Shown here piece after piece: positions 7,776-17,335 of a stretch of DNA of 64,000 bases. The stretch's first letter is position 1. Each line of letters starts with the position of its first letter. Position numbers and translations under genes: made by a program. The notes beneath the pieces were generated by a model that saw nothing but the letters and a program-made list of their open reading frames with translations, did not search any database and was not told the origin of the DNA. Location of the stretch: NCBI GenBank assembly GCA_963789515.1, contig CAWBKW010000004.1:124001-188000 (forward strand). The letters are read 5' to 3'. The stretch is from JBAXEO01 sp963789515. GTDB taxonomy: Bacteria > Actinomycetota > Coriobacteriia > Anaerosomatales > JAAXUF01.

Positions 7776-8845
7776 CTAGCCATCCGCCTGCTTCGGACGC
7801 CACACCCCGGCTTCGAGCTCTCGCTTCACGTCCATGACTTCACAGCCCGCGTGCAGCCCGCAGTCATCGAGGACGACGACTCCGTCGCGCAGGCTCGTGA
7901 GCTTCACCCGCATCGTCGCATCGAGCGACTCGTCGGCGCGCGCCACCATGCGCCCGTGGGACGGTGCCTTGAGTGGGGCGGCCGTCGCGCCGTCCAGTTC
8001 CACCTCGAGGCGGAAGTCGCGGTCCTCATAGCGTCATGGCCGCGCCGTCGAAACGGCTCTGGAACGCCGTCAGCTTCGCGCCGGTGTAGCTGGTGAAGCG
8101 GTACAGCGTGCCCGAGATCCACGCACCGGCGATGAACCCGACGAACGAGCTCCCCATCCAGGGGATCTTGGCGACCGAGACGGTCACGCTGACGTGAGGC
8201 CGGTCGAAGTGGTTGCTCTGCGCCCACACCCACGAAGACGGGAACGAACGCCCCCAGTCCTTCTCGGCATACCCGCGGCCGCCCTCGAAGTCGAGGAGCT
8301 CGCCGTTGAGCTCGAGGGCTCCCGGTCAGCGCGTGGTCGAGCGAGCAGACCCCGTGGTAGCCCTCCATCCGCGGGACGAAGCGGTAGGGGCCCATGATCC
8401 CGGGCGACGACGCGTGGACCGGCCACGGGACCCACGGCCCGAACCCGAGCTCCCCGGTCAGCCGCATCCCGTCGCAGTCCAGGTCGAGCGAGACACCGGA
8501 GTCCGAGAAGGTGTTCGGACCCACCGCGACCGAGAACCGCTTCCGATCGAAGGTGAACGCGTCGATCGGGTAGGAGAGATAGGCGGTGGCACCGCCGGGG
8601 CGCACCACCTGCACGAACGAGTGCGAGGTGCCGCCCGCGCGGTCGTGGCTGACGCCGGGGATGAGCGCGAGTACCTGCGACCGGGTGGCGTCGACGCACT
8701 TGAGGTACCAGCCCTCGAAGTAGTCGTCGTGGCGATGCCCTCCCTGGTAGACCTCAGGCTGCCACACGCGCCTCAGGGGGTAGGGTAGCCGCCTTGCCCA
8801 CCAGGGTGCCGATGGTCCGGCTGCCGCCGCGAGAGGGCGTGTCAC
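7776..8845 (-). CDS. Tocopherol-cyclase-like (lipocalin-fold) protein, two apparent frameshifts
   Basis: About 356 residues when three frames are joined. Visible family marks: YFEGWYLKCVD, ALIPGVS, AYLSYPIDAFTFD, GPYRFVPRMEGYHGV, then after a frame change near 8325 EKDWGRSFPSSWVWAQSNHF, and after another near 8030 the C-terminal strand RDFRLEVELDGA. These match the tocopherol cyclase family found in plants, cyanobacteria and, without tocopherol, in Clostridia and Actinobacteria, where the function is unknown; a role in binding or cyclising hydrophobic quinone-like molecules is only a guess. The GTG start at 8845 overlaps the stop of the upstream glycosyltransferase (GTGA), so the two are coupled. 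Each break is explained by one extra base, which suggests sequence error. Confidence 0.75.
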
Positions 8846-9996
8846 GCGCGGTCCCGCGATGCGCTCGCCGCGCCGAGCACCACGGCGTAGACGGCCAGAG
8901 TGCCCTCGACCATGCGGTCCGGGTCGAACTCGACGAGGCAGCGAGCGCGTGCCGCGGTGGCCAGCTCGCGGGCGAGCGCGCGGTCCGAGAGCAGCCGCTC
9001 GATGGCCCGAGCGAGTTCGGGCGGATCGGAGGGCGGTACGAGCAGCCCGGTCTGCTCGGCGAGCACGACTTCACTCACGCCGCCCACGTCGGTGGCGACC
9101 GTGGGCACGCCGGCAAGCGCGGCCTCGATGAGCCCCAGGCCGAGCGCCTCGGTGACCGACGGCGAGACGTAGACGTCGAGCGTCGCGAGGAACGCCGGGA
9201 CGTCATCGACGTGGCCGAGCCATCTGATCGCCGAGCTGACCTCCAGCGCGGCGGCCTGTTCTCGGAGTTCGCTCTCGAGTGGTCCGGAACCGCCGAGCAG
9301 CAGCAACGCGCCGGGGACTGCGATGCGCAGGTCGACGAGCGCGGCGATGAGGTCGCGGAGCCCCTTCTGCGTCGAGAAGCGCGCGGCCAGACCGAGCGTC
9401 GGCGCTTCGGCCGGCACCCCGATCGCGGCGCGGCACGCGGCACGGTCCTGCTCGGCGAGGAAGGGCCCCGGCTCGACACCATTGTGGACGGTCGTGACGC
9501 GGTCGGGGCTCAGGCCGTAGTCCTCGACGAGTTCGGCACGAATGGAGTCGGACACGGCGATGTAGTGCGCGACGTAGCCTGCCAGGGCGCGCTCGACGAA
9601 TCGGTAGCGCCACTTGGCGCCTCGGGACGTCTCGGCACGGCGCAGGACGTGGTTGTGCGCGGTCACGACAAAGGGCGTCGAGCCCGCCAGCGCGGCGCCG
9701 AGCCGGCCGACGAATCCGGCCTTGAAGCCGTGCGCGTGCACCAGGTCGAACTCACCCGAACGCACGATGCCCCGCAGCGCGGTGACCGCGCGAGGGTCGT
9801 CGAGCGGGTGCAGCGGCCCTGCGATCGGGACGGGGTGGGTGACGAGGCCGTCAGCGATGGCCGCGGCGGCCACATCGGAGGCCGCAGGCGCCGCGATCTC
9901 GACGGAGTGCCCACGAGCGGACAGCCCGCGCGCGAGCGCAAGCACGTGCTCCCTCATCCCGCCCGCCGCCGGGCGGACCACCATCAGAACGCGCAT
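8842..9996 (-). CDS. Glycosyltransferase family 4 (GT-B fold)
   Basis: 384 residues. The N-terminal Rossmann half begins RVLMVVRPAAGGMREHVLALA, the glycine-rich acceptor loop of GT4 enzymes, and includes HAHGFKAGFVG. The C-terminal half has the sugar-nucleotide site: GLAARFSTQKGL (R and K of the RXXXXK motif) and PSVTEALGLGLIEAALAGVPTVAT with the EX7E glutamates. It transfers a sugar from a nucleotide donor to an unknown acceptor at the inner membrane face. It is coupled by a 4-base overlap to the tocopherol-cyclase-like gene and diverges from a PIG-L deacetylase, suggesting a surface glycoconjugate or a small glycoside as product; acceptor unproven. Confidence 0.88.
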   Translation of the reverse strand: MRVLMVVRPAAGGMREHVLALARGLSARGHSVEIAAPAASDVAAAAIADGLVTHPVPIAGPLHPLDDPRAVTALRGIVRSGEFDLVHAHGFKAGFVGRLGAALAGSTPFVVTAHNHVLRRAETSRGAKWRYRFVERALAGYVAHYIAVSDSIRAELVEDYGLSPDRVTTVHNGVEPGPFLAEQDRAACRAAIGVPAEAPTLGLAARFSTQKGLRDLIAALVDLRIAVPGALLLLGGSGPLESELREQAAALEVSSAIRWLGHVDDVPAFLATLDVYVSPSVTEALGLGLIEAALAGVPTVATDVGGVSEVVLAEQTGLLVPPSDPPELARAIERLLSDRALARELATAARARCLVEFDPDRMVEGTLAVYAVVLGAASASRDRA

Positions 9997-10100
9997 CGTT
10001 CACGCTCCCACCGTCTTCACGCCTCAGTCTAGCGCAGGCGACACCCCCGCCTTCGAGCGACAGCACGGTTACGGCGGGAGCACACCCGGCGCCGGGCGGC

Positions 10101-10106
10101 TAGAAT
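10101..10106 (+). promoter_or_regulatory. Putative -10 element (GCTAGAATG motif) of the PIG-L gene
   Basis: TAGAAT within GCTAGAATG, 36 bases before the GTG start at 10143. No recognisable -35. Same nonamer as at 7481-7488 and on the minus strand at 41101-41108. Confidence 0.45.
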
Positions 10107-10142
10107 GTCGCGTACGAACCCGGTGCTCGAGGAGAAGGACCC

Positions 10143-11501
10143 GTGCGACCCACCGTCACACGCATCATCGTCATCGCACTCGCCACCGCTCTCGTGCTGG
10201 CCCTTGGCGTGAGCGCGTTCGGCGGCGTCGCCAGGGACCTGACCGGGCGCCCGGCGCGTCTGAGCGCCCCGCGTCTGCTGGTCATCGCGCCTCACCCTGA
10301 TGACGAGACACTCGGGGCCGGCGGCGCCATTGCGCAAGCGCGAAGGGACGGCTGGAAGGTCACCGTCGTGGTGGTCACCAACGGCGACGGGTTCGTCGAG
10401 AGCCTGCGCGAGCCGGGCGGCCCACATCCGACCGGCGCGGCCCTGCAGCAACTCGGAGCGAGGCGCGCCGAGGAGTCTCGGCGCGGCGCGGAGGCCCTCG
10501 GCGTGCCGAGCAAGGATGTGATCTTCCTCGGCTATCCCGACTCGCGGACCATGCGGCTCTGGCAGACCAACTGGGACGCCGACAAGCCTGCTGACAGTCT
10601 CACGGGCGCCCGGGCCGTTCCGTACGAATTCGCCCGCGAGCCGGGCGCCGCATACACGGGAATCGCTCTCGAGGGGACCCTGCGACAGCTCATTCGAACA
10701 ACGAAGCCGACCACCGTCATCTTCCCCGACCCCTCGGACCGGCACCGCGACCACCGGGCGGTCTCGGCCTTCACACAGACCGCGCTCGAGCGCGCCGGAT
10801 ACGACGGGGTGCGGCTCACCTACCTCGTGCACCGCCCCGGCTTCCCCCTCAAGCTCGGGTACGACGCCGACGCGTCACTCGAACCGCCGGCGGCGCTCTC
10901 GGCGGTGGGGACCGTCTGGCGTCGGCTGCAGCTCGACCCCGGGGCGCTGGCCGCCAAGAAGCTGGCGCTGACGCGCTATCCCAGTCAGCTCGCCGAGGAG
11001 CGCCAGCTACTGGAGTCGTTTCTCCGGCGAAACGAGCTCTTCGGCACGCCGCCCGACCTGACGGTACGCCCGGACAGGCCGGCGGTACTGCTCGACCCGG
11101 CCGCAGACACCGCCGCACGCCGCCTCATTCCCGGCGCCGACATAACCTCGGTCCAGATCCTCAAGAGCGGGGATGCCACCCGCGTGGTCCTCCACCTGCG
11201 GGGACCGGTCGCGCCAGGCATCACGTACGGGCTTCACGTCAGGGCACTCTCCGCGGCGGGCACCCGCTCGTTCGACGCGCTGGTCACCGAAGGCGTCATC
11301 ACGGTCGAGCGGCCTTCTTCGGCCAGCATCACGAAGGGTTACGGCGAGTTGTCGTCAGCGGCGAGCCAGGTCTCGCTCACATTGCCGACTGAACTCACGC
11401 GCTCGGCCGACAGCATCATGATCGAGGCCGACACCTCGGCCGAAGGCACGCCGGTCGACTTCACCGCCTGGCGGCTCGTGCGACTGGCCCACGGTCGCTG
11501 A
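10143..11501 (+). CDS. Membrane-anchored PIG-L (LmbE-like) deacetylase
   Basis: 452 residues. An uncleaved signal or anchor helix (IIVIALATALVLALGVSAF, about residues 8-26) precedes a PIG-L domain with the zinc motifs HPDDE (in VIAPHPDDETLGAG) and HRDHRAV. The family removes N-acetyl groups from N-acetylglucosaminyl lipids, mycothiol precursors and similar molecules. About 150-200 C-terminal residues form an extra strand-rich region with no family that I recognise. The anchor suggests action outside the cytoplasmic membrane, so it is unlikely to be a cytosolic MshB/BshB. GTG start at 10143 after GAGGAGAAGGA. It diverges from the GT4 glycosyltransferase, and together they may make and trim a surface glycan. 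Confidence 0.85.
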   Translation: MRPTVTRIIVIALATALVLALGVSAFGGVARDLTGRPARLSAPRLLVIAPHPDDETLGAGGAIAQARRDGWKVTVVVVTNGDGFVESLREPGGPHPTGAALQQLGARRAEESRRGAEALGVPSKDVIFLGYPDSRTMRLWQTNWDADKPADSLTGARAVPYEFAREPGAAYTGIALEGTLRQLIRTTKPTTVIFPDPSDRHRDHRAVSAFTQTALERAGYDGVRLTYLVHRPGFPLKLGYDADASLEPPAALSAVGTVWRRLQLDPGALAAKKLALTRYPSQLAEERQLLESFLRRNELFGTPPDLTVRPDRPAVLLDPAADTAARRLIPGADITSVQILKSGDATRVVLHLRGPVAPGITYGLHVRALSAAGTRSFDALVTEGVITVERPSSASITKGYGELSSAASQVSLTLPTELTRSADSIMIEADTSAEGTPVDFTAWRLVRLAHGR

Positions 11502-11512
11502 CGATCCGAGCT

Positions 11513-12869
11513 CTACCGCTCCGGTGCCGGCGAAGAGAATCGCAGCACCAAGAATCCCGCGATACCTGCGATGACCGAGGCGAGCAGGATCGCCATCTTG
11601 GCCTCGTTGATCTCGGTGGTGCCGCGGAAGGCGAGACTCGCGACGAAGAGCGACATGGTGAAGCCGATCCCGCCGAGCATCCCCGCGCCGATCAGCTGGG
11701 GCCAACCGACGCCTTCAGGAAGATCGGCGACGCGCAGCTTGACCGCGACGAAGGACATGAGAGCGATCCCGATCGGTTTGCCGACCACCAGGCCGAGCAG
11801 GACGCCTAACGCGATCGGCGTCGAGATCGCGGCCGCGAAGTCGCCGTCGACGAACCGCACGCCGGCGTTGCTGAGGGCGAAGAGCGGCAGCACGACGAAC
11901 GTCGTGTAGGGGTGGAGCGCGAACTCGAGACGTTGCAGCGGCGCGACGGTGTGACGGGCCTCTCGGCGGATCTCAAGGGCGCAGAGCTGCTGCTCGTTGT
12001 CGATGAGTACGTGGCGCCCCGGCACGTCGGCGGCCTCGATGCGCTCGAGATGCCCCCGCGTGTCGGACACGAACCTCAGAGGGTCGATCTTGGCGACGGC
12101 GGGAATCGTGAAGGCGACGAGCACGCCCGCGATGGTGGAGTGGATGCCGCTCATGAACATCGCGAACCACAACAGCCCTCCGACGGCCAGGTAGGGAACG
12201 GTGCTGTCGATACCCCGCCGGTTGAAGAGCACGAGGAGTGCGAAGAGGACCGCGACGACGCCGAGCCACGCCCAGGCGATGCCCGTGGAGTAGAAGACGG
12301 CGATGACCACGATCGCACCGATGTCGTCGGCGATCGCCAGTGCGACCAGGAACACCTTGAGGCCCGAGGGCACCCGGTCGCCGAGGAGCGCCATCACGCC
12401 GATGGCGAACGCGATATCGGTGGCCATCGGGATGCCCCAGCCGTGTGGCGCCGGGACCGCCCGCGTTGATCGCCAGATACACGAGCGCCGGGACGACCAT
12501 GCCGCCCGCCGCCGCGAGGATCGGCAGCACGGCCTTGCGCCGGACCGACAGCTCGCCGACCAGCAGCTCCCGCTTGATCTCGAGCCCCACGACGAAGAAG
12601 AAGAACGCCATCAGCAGGTCGTTGACCCAGTGCACGAGCGACTCGGTGAACTCCCAGCTGCCGACGAACACTCCCGCCTGGGTGTGCCAGAACGCATCGT
12701 AGAGGGGGTAGAGGGGCGAGTTCGCGACCACGAGCGCGACGACCGTCGCCACCAGAAGTGCCGCGGCGCCGGCGACCTCGGTATGCAGGAACTCCGCGAA
12801 CCCGTCGCGAAGGCGCACCGGCAACGGACGAACGGCGTTCAGCACGTCGGGCGGCAGCTTCGCCGTCAC
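11513..12869 (-). CDS. nhaA: Na+/H+ antiporter NhaA, one apparent frameshift
   Basis: About 451 residues over two frames. The N-terminal part has FLHTEVAGAAALL and FFFVVGLEIKREL; the C-terminal part starts GWGIPMATDIAFAIGVMAL and holds the ion-binding aspartates in LAIADDIGAI, plus GIGFTMSLFVASLAF at the end. These are diagnostic of NhaA, which exchanges two protons for one sodium ion. The break lies near 12445, where one extra base in a GGCGCCACACGGC context separates the halves; removing one base restores the usual G-WGIPMATDIAFA text. The GTG start at 12869 overlaps the stop of the GNAT gene (GTGA). Its loop between the halves is longer than in E. coli NhaA. Confidence 0.88.
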
Positions 12870-13393
12870 GACGATGCGCCATCTGCGGGCACCGGGTCGA
12901 GCACGATCTCCATCAGCACCACGTCGAGCCACCGATCGAACTTGCGGCCGACCTCTCTCATGGTACCGACCTCCACGAAGCCGAGCCGTCGCGCCATGCT
13001 CAGCGAGGGGCCGTTCTCGTGGACGATCTGGCTGACGATCGCGTGGTGGCCGAGCTCACGTGCCCTGGCGATGAGCGCTTCGCTGAGCGCTGGCCCGATG
13101 CGCTGGCCTGCCGCGTCCGGGGCGACGTACGCCGATATCTCGACGGTGTGCCGCCAGGCACCGCGCGACCTGAACGGGCTGAGCGCGCCCCACGCGACAA
13201 TACGCCGTTCGTCGCTCTCGGCGACCAGGACCGGATGTGACTCCCCGTGCTCGGCGAGCCATGCGATCTGCCCGGCCACCGACCGCTCCTCGGTATCGAA
13301 GGTCGCCGTCGATGTGCGCACGTAGTGGTTGTAGATCGCTGCGATCGCCGTGGCGTCCGACGCGGCCGCCGGCCGGATGGTCAGGTCGCGCAT
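12866..13393 (-). CDS. GNAT acetyltransferase, phosphinothricin acetyltransferase-like
   Basis: 175 residues. It starts RDLTIRPAAASDATAIAAIYNHYVRTSTATFDTE, cut short here, the typical N-terminus of the Pat/YncA group, with later AWRHTVEISAYVAPDAAGQ preceding acetyl-CoA motif A and GFVEVGTMREVGRKFDRWLD close to the end. These enzymes acetylate small amines such as phosphinothricin or methionine sulfoximine; the natural substrate is not predictable. ATG at 13393 has GGAGGCGGC directly upstream. It overlaps nhaA by four bases, so the two are translated together. Confidence 0.85.
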   Translation of the reverse strand: MRDLTIRPAAASDATAIAAIYNHYVRTSTATFDTEERSVAGQIAWLAEHGESHPVLVAESDERRIVAWGALSPFRSRGAWRHTVEISAYVAPDAAGQRIGPALSEALIARARELGHHAIVSQIVHENGPSLSMARRLGFVEVGTMREVGRKFDRWLDVVLMEIVLDPVPADGASS

Positions 13394-13589
13394 GCCGCCT
13401 CCGTCTCCCCTCGGTGCGCTCACCGTTCGAATGGTACCCGCGGCCCAGACGGGCGGACAAACACGCCATCTGAGAATCGCGTGAATCTTGGTGAAATGCC
13501 GGCGAAAACTGGCACGCACGTTGCTATTTGTCCCCCAAGAGCAGGGCGACCCGTCGACCCCTCCCCCCTCAGACGGGGACCGCCCCTCA

Positions 13590-13631
13590 AGAATGACAGA
13601 ACGCGCCCCACCCCCCTCGGGCGCGTTCTGC
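13590..13631 (-). terminator. Rho-independent terminator downstream of pst operon
   Basis: On the minus strand an 11-base stem CAGAACGCGCC / GGCGCGTTCTG (13620-13630 and 13597-13607) encloses a G-rich loop and is followed by TCATTCTT. It lies about 120 bases after the pstB stop. Together with the hairpin at 13675-13706 it fills the 13394-13747 gap, where I see no gene. Confidence 0.65.
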
Positions 13632-13674
13632 TGTTCCGGGAGATTCGACCCCCCTCGAGTCGCTCGGAAGACGC

Positions 13675-13706
13675 GACGCCCGCCAGGGAATCTCCTGGTG
13701 GGCGTC
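13675..13706 (-). terminator. Stem-loop just after pstB
   Basis: A 13-base stem with one mismatch (GACGCCCRCCAGG paired across a 6-base loop) lies about 40 bases after the pstB stop. It lacks a good T tail on the minus strand, so it may be an mRNA-stabilising hairpin or a weak terminator backed up by the one at 13590-13631. Confidence 0.45.
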
Positions 13707-13747
13707 GTTGTTCTGGGCGCAAGGTGCACGCGGTCTCGGACGCCCGA

Positions 13748-14533
13748 TCAGCCGAACCGGCCGGTGATGTAGGCCTCCGTACGCTTGTCGTGCGGTGCGG
13801 TGAACATCGACTTGGTCTCGCCTACCTCGATGAGATGCGCTGGCGTCTCCATCGTCTCGCGCAGCATGAACGCGGTCTGATCGGAGATGCGGGCGGCCTG
13901 CTGCATGTTGTGCGTGACGATGACGATGGTCACCGACGGCTTGAGCTCGGCGATGGTGTCCTCGATCTGCTGGGTCGAGATCGGGTCGAGCGCCGACGCG
14001 GGCTCGTCCATCAGCAGCACCTCCGGCCGCGTCGCCAGGGCACGGGCGATGCACAGCCGTTGTTGCTGCCCGCCCGAGAGCTCGAAGGCGTGCTTCTTGA
14101 GTGACCCCTTCACTTCGCCCCAGAGCGCCGAGCGCGTGAGCGACTCCTCGACGAGGCAGTCAAGCTCGGACCGCTTGCGTATTCCTTGGGTGCGCGGGCC
14201 GTACACGACGTTGTCGTAGATGCTCATGGGGAACGGATTGGGGCGCTGGAACACCATTCCCACGCGCATCCTGAGTTCGACCGGGTCGACGTCACGCGCG
14301 TTGATGTCCACCCCGTCGAGCAGCACTCTGCCGCCCACCTTAACGCCGCCGATCTCATCGTTCATCCGGTTCAGACACCGAAGCAGCGTGGACTTGCCGC
14401 AGCCTGAAGGTCCGATGAGCGCCGTAACCGCGTGGGTCGGGACATGCATCGTCACGCCCGCAAGCGCCGTCTCCTTGCCGTAGGAGACGGAAACGTCCTC
14501 GAGGTCGAACGTGCCGTTGGCGCTCGTTACCAT
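13748..14533 (-). CDS. pstB: Phosphate ABC transporter ATPase
   Basis: 261 residues. Walker A GPSGCGKSTLLRCLNRMND, Q-loop VFQRPNPFPMSIYDNVVYG, signature LSGGQQQRLCIARAL, Walker B VLLMDEPASALDP and H-loop VTHNMQQAARISD are all intact and PstB-specific. It powers phosphate uptake through PstC/PstA. The ATG at 14533 overlaps the end of pstA by seven bases. No phoU follows, unlike most pst operons; the next gene beyond the terminators is a GNAT. Confidence 0.95.
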   Translation of the reverse strand: MVTSANGTFDLEDVSVSYGKETALAGVTMHVPTHAVTALIGPSGCGKSTLLRCLNRMNDEIGGVKVGGRVLLDGVDINARDVDPVELRMRVGMVFQRPNPFPMSIYDNVVYGPRTQGIRKRSELDCLVEESLTRSALWGEVKGSLKKHAFELSGGQQQRLCIARALATRPEVLLMDEPASALDPISTQQIEDTIAELKPSVTIVIVTHNMQQAARISDQTAFMLRETMETPAHLIEVGETKSMFTAPHDKRTEAYITGRFG

Positions 14534-15404
14534 CTGACCTTGCTCCTTTGCCGTGAGCGCCAGGCGGCCGCGAAGACTCCCGCGACCGTGACGCCGATGA
14601 CGAGTACGAATGCGGTTCCCCAGACGATGCCGGGGGCGGGCTTCACGGCCTGAGTCGCCATGATGTAGAGGTGGTAGGGCAGCGCCATGACCTGGTCAAG
14701 CGGGCTTCTCGGCATGGGCGCGTAGAAGGCGGCCGCCGTGAAGATGATGGGCGCCGTCTCACCGGCCGCACGAGACAGGCCGAGGATCGCTCCGGTCACG
14801 ATGCCGGGCGCGGCCGCCGGGAGCACCACGCGCAGTGATCGTCCGAAGCTTGCTCGCTCCCAGAGCGAGCGATGCCTGCCGCAGGTCACGCGGCACCTGC
14901 CGCAACGACTCCTCGGTCGAGGTGATGATGATCGGGAGCGTGAGGGCCGCTAGCGTCAGCGAACCCGCCAGCAGCGAGACGCCGAACTTGAACACGATGA
15001 CGAAGAGCGAGAGCCCGAAGAGCCCGTACACGATGGAGGGCACGCCGGCCATGTTCGCGATGGACAGCCGCACCACCCGCGTTCCCGGCCCGCGCTTCGC
15101 GTACTCGGCGAGGTAGACGCCGGCAGCGACACCGAGGGGCAGGGCGAACAGCGCCGTACCCAGGGTCAGCATGATGGTGCCGTAGATCGCCGGCCAGATC
15201 CCGCCGGCGGTCATGTTCTTCTTGGGCATGCCGAAGATGAACTCCAGCGAGATCGAAGGGCGCTCCCCTCCAGACGATGACGCCGATGATCGCCGCGGTC
15301 GCCAGCACGGTGAACACCAGGCAGGCGCCGGTCACGAACTTGGCGACAGCCTCGACCGCACGCGCACGCTTGACCCGCGCTGACGCGGCGGTTCTCGGGC
15401 TCAT
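14527..15404 (-). CDS. pstA: Phosphate ABC transporter permease PstA, two apparent frameshifts
   Basis: About 292 residues over three frames. Visible parts: N-terminal membrane helix FVTGACLVFTVLATAAIIGVIV; after a break near 15257, GGIWPAIYGTIMLTLGTALFALPLGVAAGVYLAEYA (shown only by position 15100-15195) and the conserved STEESLRQVPRDLRQASLALGAS region; after a second break near 14845, RVVLPAAAPGIVTGAILGLSR with the permease EAA loop. ATG at 15404 overlaps the pstC stop as ATGA. Each break is a single-base shift inside conserved text, so the true gene is probably intact. Confidence 0.85.
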
Positions 15405-16327
15405 CGGCGCCACTTCCGCTGCTGGCGCTCGAGGACGATATCGGCGGCCAGATTGATGACGAAGGTGATCGCGAAGAGGACCAGACCCATCGCGAAGAGC
15501 ACCGAGAAGTGCATGCTTCCGCGGGCGACCTCACCCATCTCCTGGGCGATGGTCCCGGTCAGCGTGCGCGCGGCCTGCAGGGGTGACGTGGGGATCAGGC
15601 CCGAGTTCCCCGCGAGAATCAGAACCACCATCGTCTCGCCGATGGCGCGTCCCAGCCCGAGCATGACCGCGGCGAAGATGCCTGAGGAAGCGGCGGGAAC
15701 GGTGACCTTGTACGTCGTCTCCCAGCGGGTGTTGCCGAGAGCGAGCGAAGCCTGCCTGAGGTCGACCGGCACCGCGTGGAGCGCGTCCTCGGAGATGGAG
15801 ATGATGGTCGGCAGGCACATCACCGCGACCACGATGCCGGCGGTGAGCGCGGTCAACCCCGACTGGAGCTGGAACACCCGCTGGACGGTCGGGGCGATGT
15901 AGACCAGGCCGAGAAGACCAAGCACGACCGAGGGCACTGCCGCCATGAACTCCACGACCGATTTGGTGATCTCCTTGAGTCGACCGCCGGCGAACTCGGA
16001 TAGGTAGATGGCAGCCAGAACCGCGATGGGTACTGAGAGCGCGAGCGCCACGCCCGCGACCCACAGCGAGCCGACCTCGGCGGGTAGGAATCCGTAGCTC
16101 GGCGGTGTGGACGTGGGATACCAGTCGGTCCCCGATATCATCGTCCACAGGCCCACCTCTTGGATGGACTTGAGGGAGTTGACGGCGAGGAACGTGAAGA
16201 TGGCGGCGAGCACGACGATCGCCAACCACCCGCTGGCATGTATGAAGCCCTGAACGACGGCATCGGCCGCCCGGCTGAGAGCCGAGCGGCCTTTGCGCGC
16301 CGTCTTGACTTGAGACGGCTCTGTCAT
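15401..16327 (-). CDS. pstC: Phosphate ABC transporter permease PstC
   Basis: 308 residues in one frame with six hydrophobic segments, starting with GWLAIVVLAAIFTFLAVNSL. It has the family SGTDWYPTSTPPSYG periplasmic loop and the EAA-loop text RQASLALGNTRWETTYKVTVPAA. PstC pairs with PstA to form the phosphate channel. It lies 18 bases after pstS and overlaps pstA by four bases, giving the order pstS-pstC-pstA-pstB. Confidence 0.94.
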   Translation of the reverse strand: MTEPSQVKTARKGRSALSRAADAVVQGFIHASGWLAIVVLAAIFTFLAVNSLKSIQEVGLWTMISGTDWYPTSTPPSYGFLPAEVGSLWVAGVALALSVPIAVLAAIYLSEFAGGRLKEITKSVVEFMAAVPSVVLGLLGLVYIAPTVQRVFQLQSGLTALTAGIVVAVMCLPTIISISEDALHAVPVDLRQASLALGNTRWETTYKVTVPAASSGIFAAVMLGLGRAIGETMVVLILAGNSGLIPTSPLQAARTLTGTIAQEMGEVARGSMHFSVLFAMGLVLFAITFVINLAADIVLERQQRKWRR

Positions 16328-16345
16328 GGGATCCGGGTACCCAGG

Positions 16346-17230
16346 CTACTTCGCGAGGGGCACGAAGCCCTGTTCCTTGACGATGGCCTGACCGGCATCG
16401 CTGAGAATCCAGTCGATATAGGCCTTCATCGCGTCGGCAGGCTGACCGTCGCTGTACATGAACAGCCCGCGGCTGAGCGCGTAGGTGCCGTCGAGGACGG
16501 TGTCGACCGAGGCGGTCGTCCCGTCAACGTTGATCGGCTTGATGGACGCGTTCTCATAGCCCAGGCCGATGTAGCCGATGCCGTTGGGGTTCTTTGCGAC
16601 CTCGTCGACGATCGCCTGCGTGGACTGCAGGTTCAGCATGGACTTGGCGTACTCCGGCTTGTTGGGAAGCTTGCCGAGGACCTCGTCCTTGACGAAGGCG
16701 TAGGTGCCGGAGGAGCTGTCACGGCCGAGCAGGACGATGGGAGCGTCTGCGCCACCGAGGTCCTTCCAGTTGGTGATCTCACCCGCGTAGACCTTGCCGA
16801 GCTGCTCCTTGGTGATGTTGGTGACGCCATTCGCCTTGTTCACGATGACGACGAGGCCGTCCTTCGCGACCTCAGTCTCGACCGGAGTCACATTGGCGGC
16901 CTTGGCGGCCGACTCCTCCTCGGACTTGATCTCCCGCGAAGCGTCAGCGAACTCGACGGTCTTGTTGATGAGCGCAGCAAAACCAGTCCCCGTGCCGCCG
17001 CCCTTGACCGAGATCATGACGCCCGGGTTCTCCTCGCCGAACTTCTCGGCCCACGCCTGAGCGAGGTTGACCATCGTGTCGGAGCCGGCGACGTTGATCG
17101 AGCCGGAAAGCTCTTTGGATGTGCCCGAATCGCTTGTCGTGCTTTGGCTGGAGCTGCAGCCGCTCAAGCCGAGTGCCCCAAGGGCCAGCGCTGACGCCAG
17201 CGCCGCGACGATCCACTTCTTTGCCTTCAA
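16346..17230 (-). CDS. pstS: Phosphate-binding lipoprotein PstS
   Basis: 294 residues. The signal peptide KAKKWIVAALASALALGAL ends in the lipobox LSGC, so the mature protein is lipid-anchored outside the membrane. The binding fold starts INVAGSDTMVNLAQAWAEKF, with the phosphate contacts in KGGGTGTGFAALI and GRDSSSGTYAFV. I take the TTG at 17230 as start: GGAGAG precedes it and the signal peptide begins there, although the frame is open far upstream. It is the first gene of pstSCAB and is preceded by a Pho box at 17336-17372. Confidence 0.93.
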   Translation of the reverse strand: MKAKKWIVAALASALALGALGLSGCSSSQSTTSDSGTSKELSGSINVAGSDTMVNLAQAWAEKFGEENPGVMISVKGGGTGTGFAALINKTVEFADASREIKSEEESAAKAANVTPVETEVAKDGLVVIVNKANGVTNITKEQLGKVYAGEITNWKDLGGADAPIVLLGRDSSSGTYAFVKDEVLGKLPNKPEYAKSMLNLQSTQAIVDEVAKNPNGIGYIGLGYENASIKPINVDGTTASVDTVLDGTYALSRGLFMYSDGQPADAMKAYIDWILSDAGQAIVKEQGFVPLAK

Positions 17231-17335
17231 CTTCCACTCTCCTTCGATTCGGGTTCTCACCCAAAGAACAGGCCGGGACGGTTCGTCCGCACGCCAGAAT
17301 CCTAGAGTCACCGGAAGCAGGAGTGGTTGCATGGC

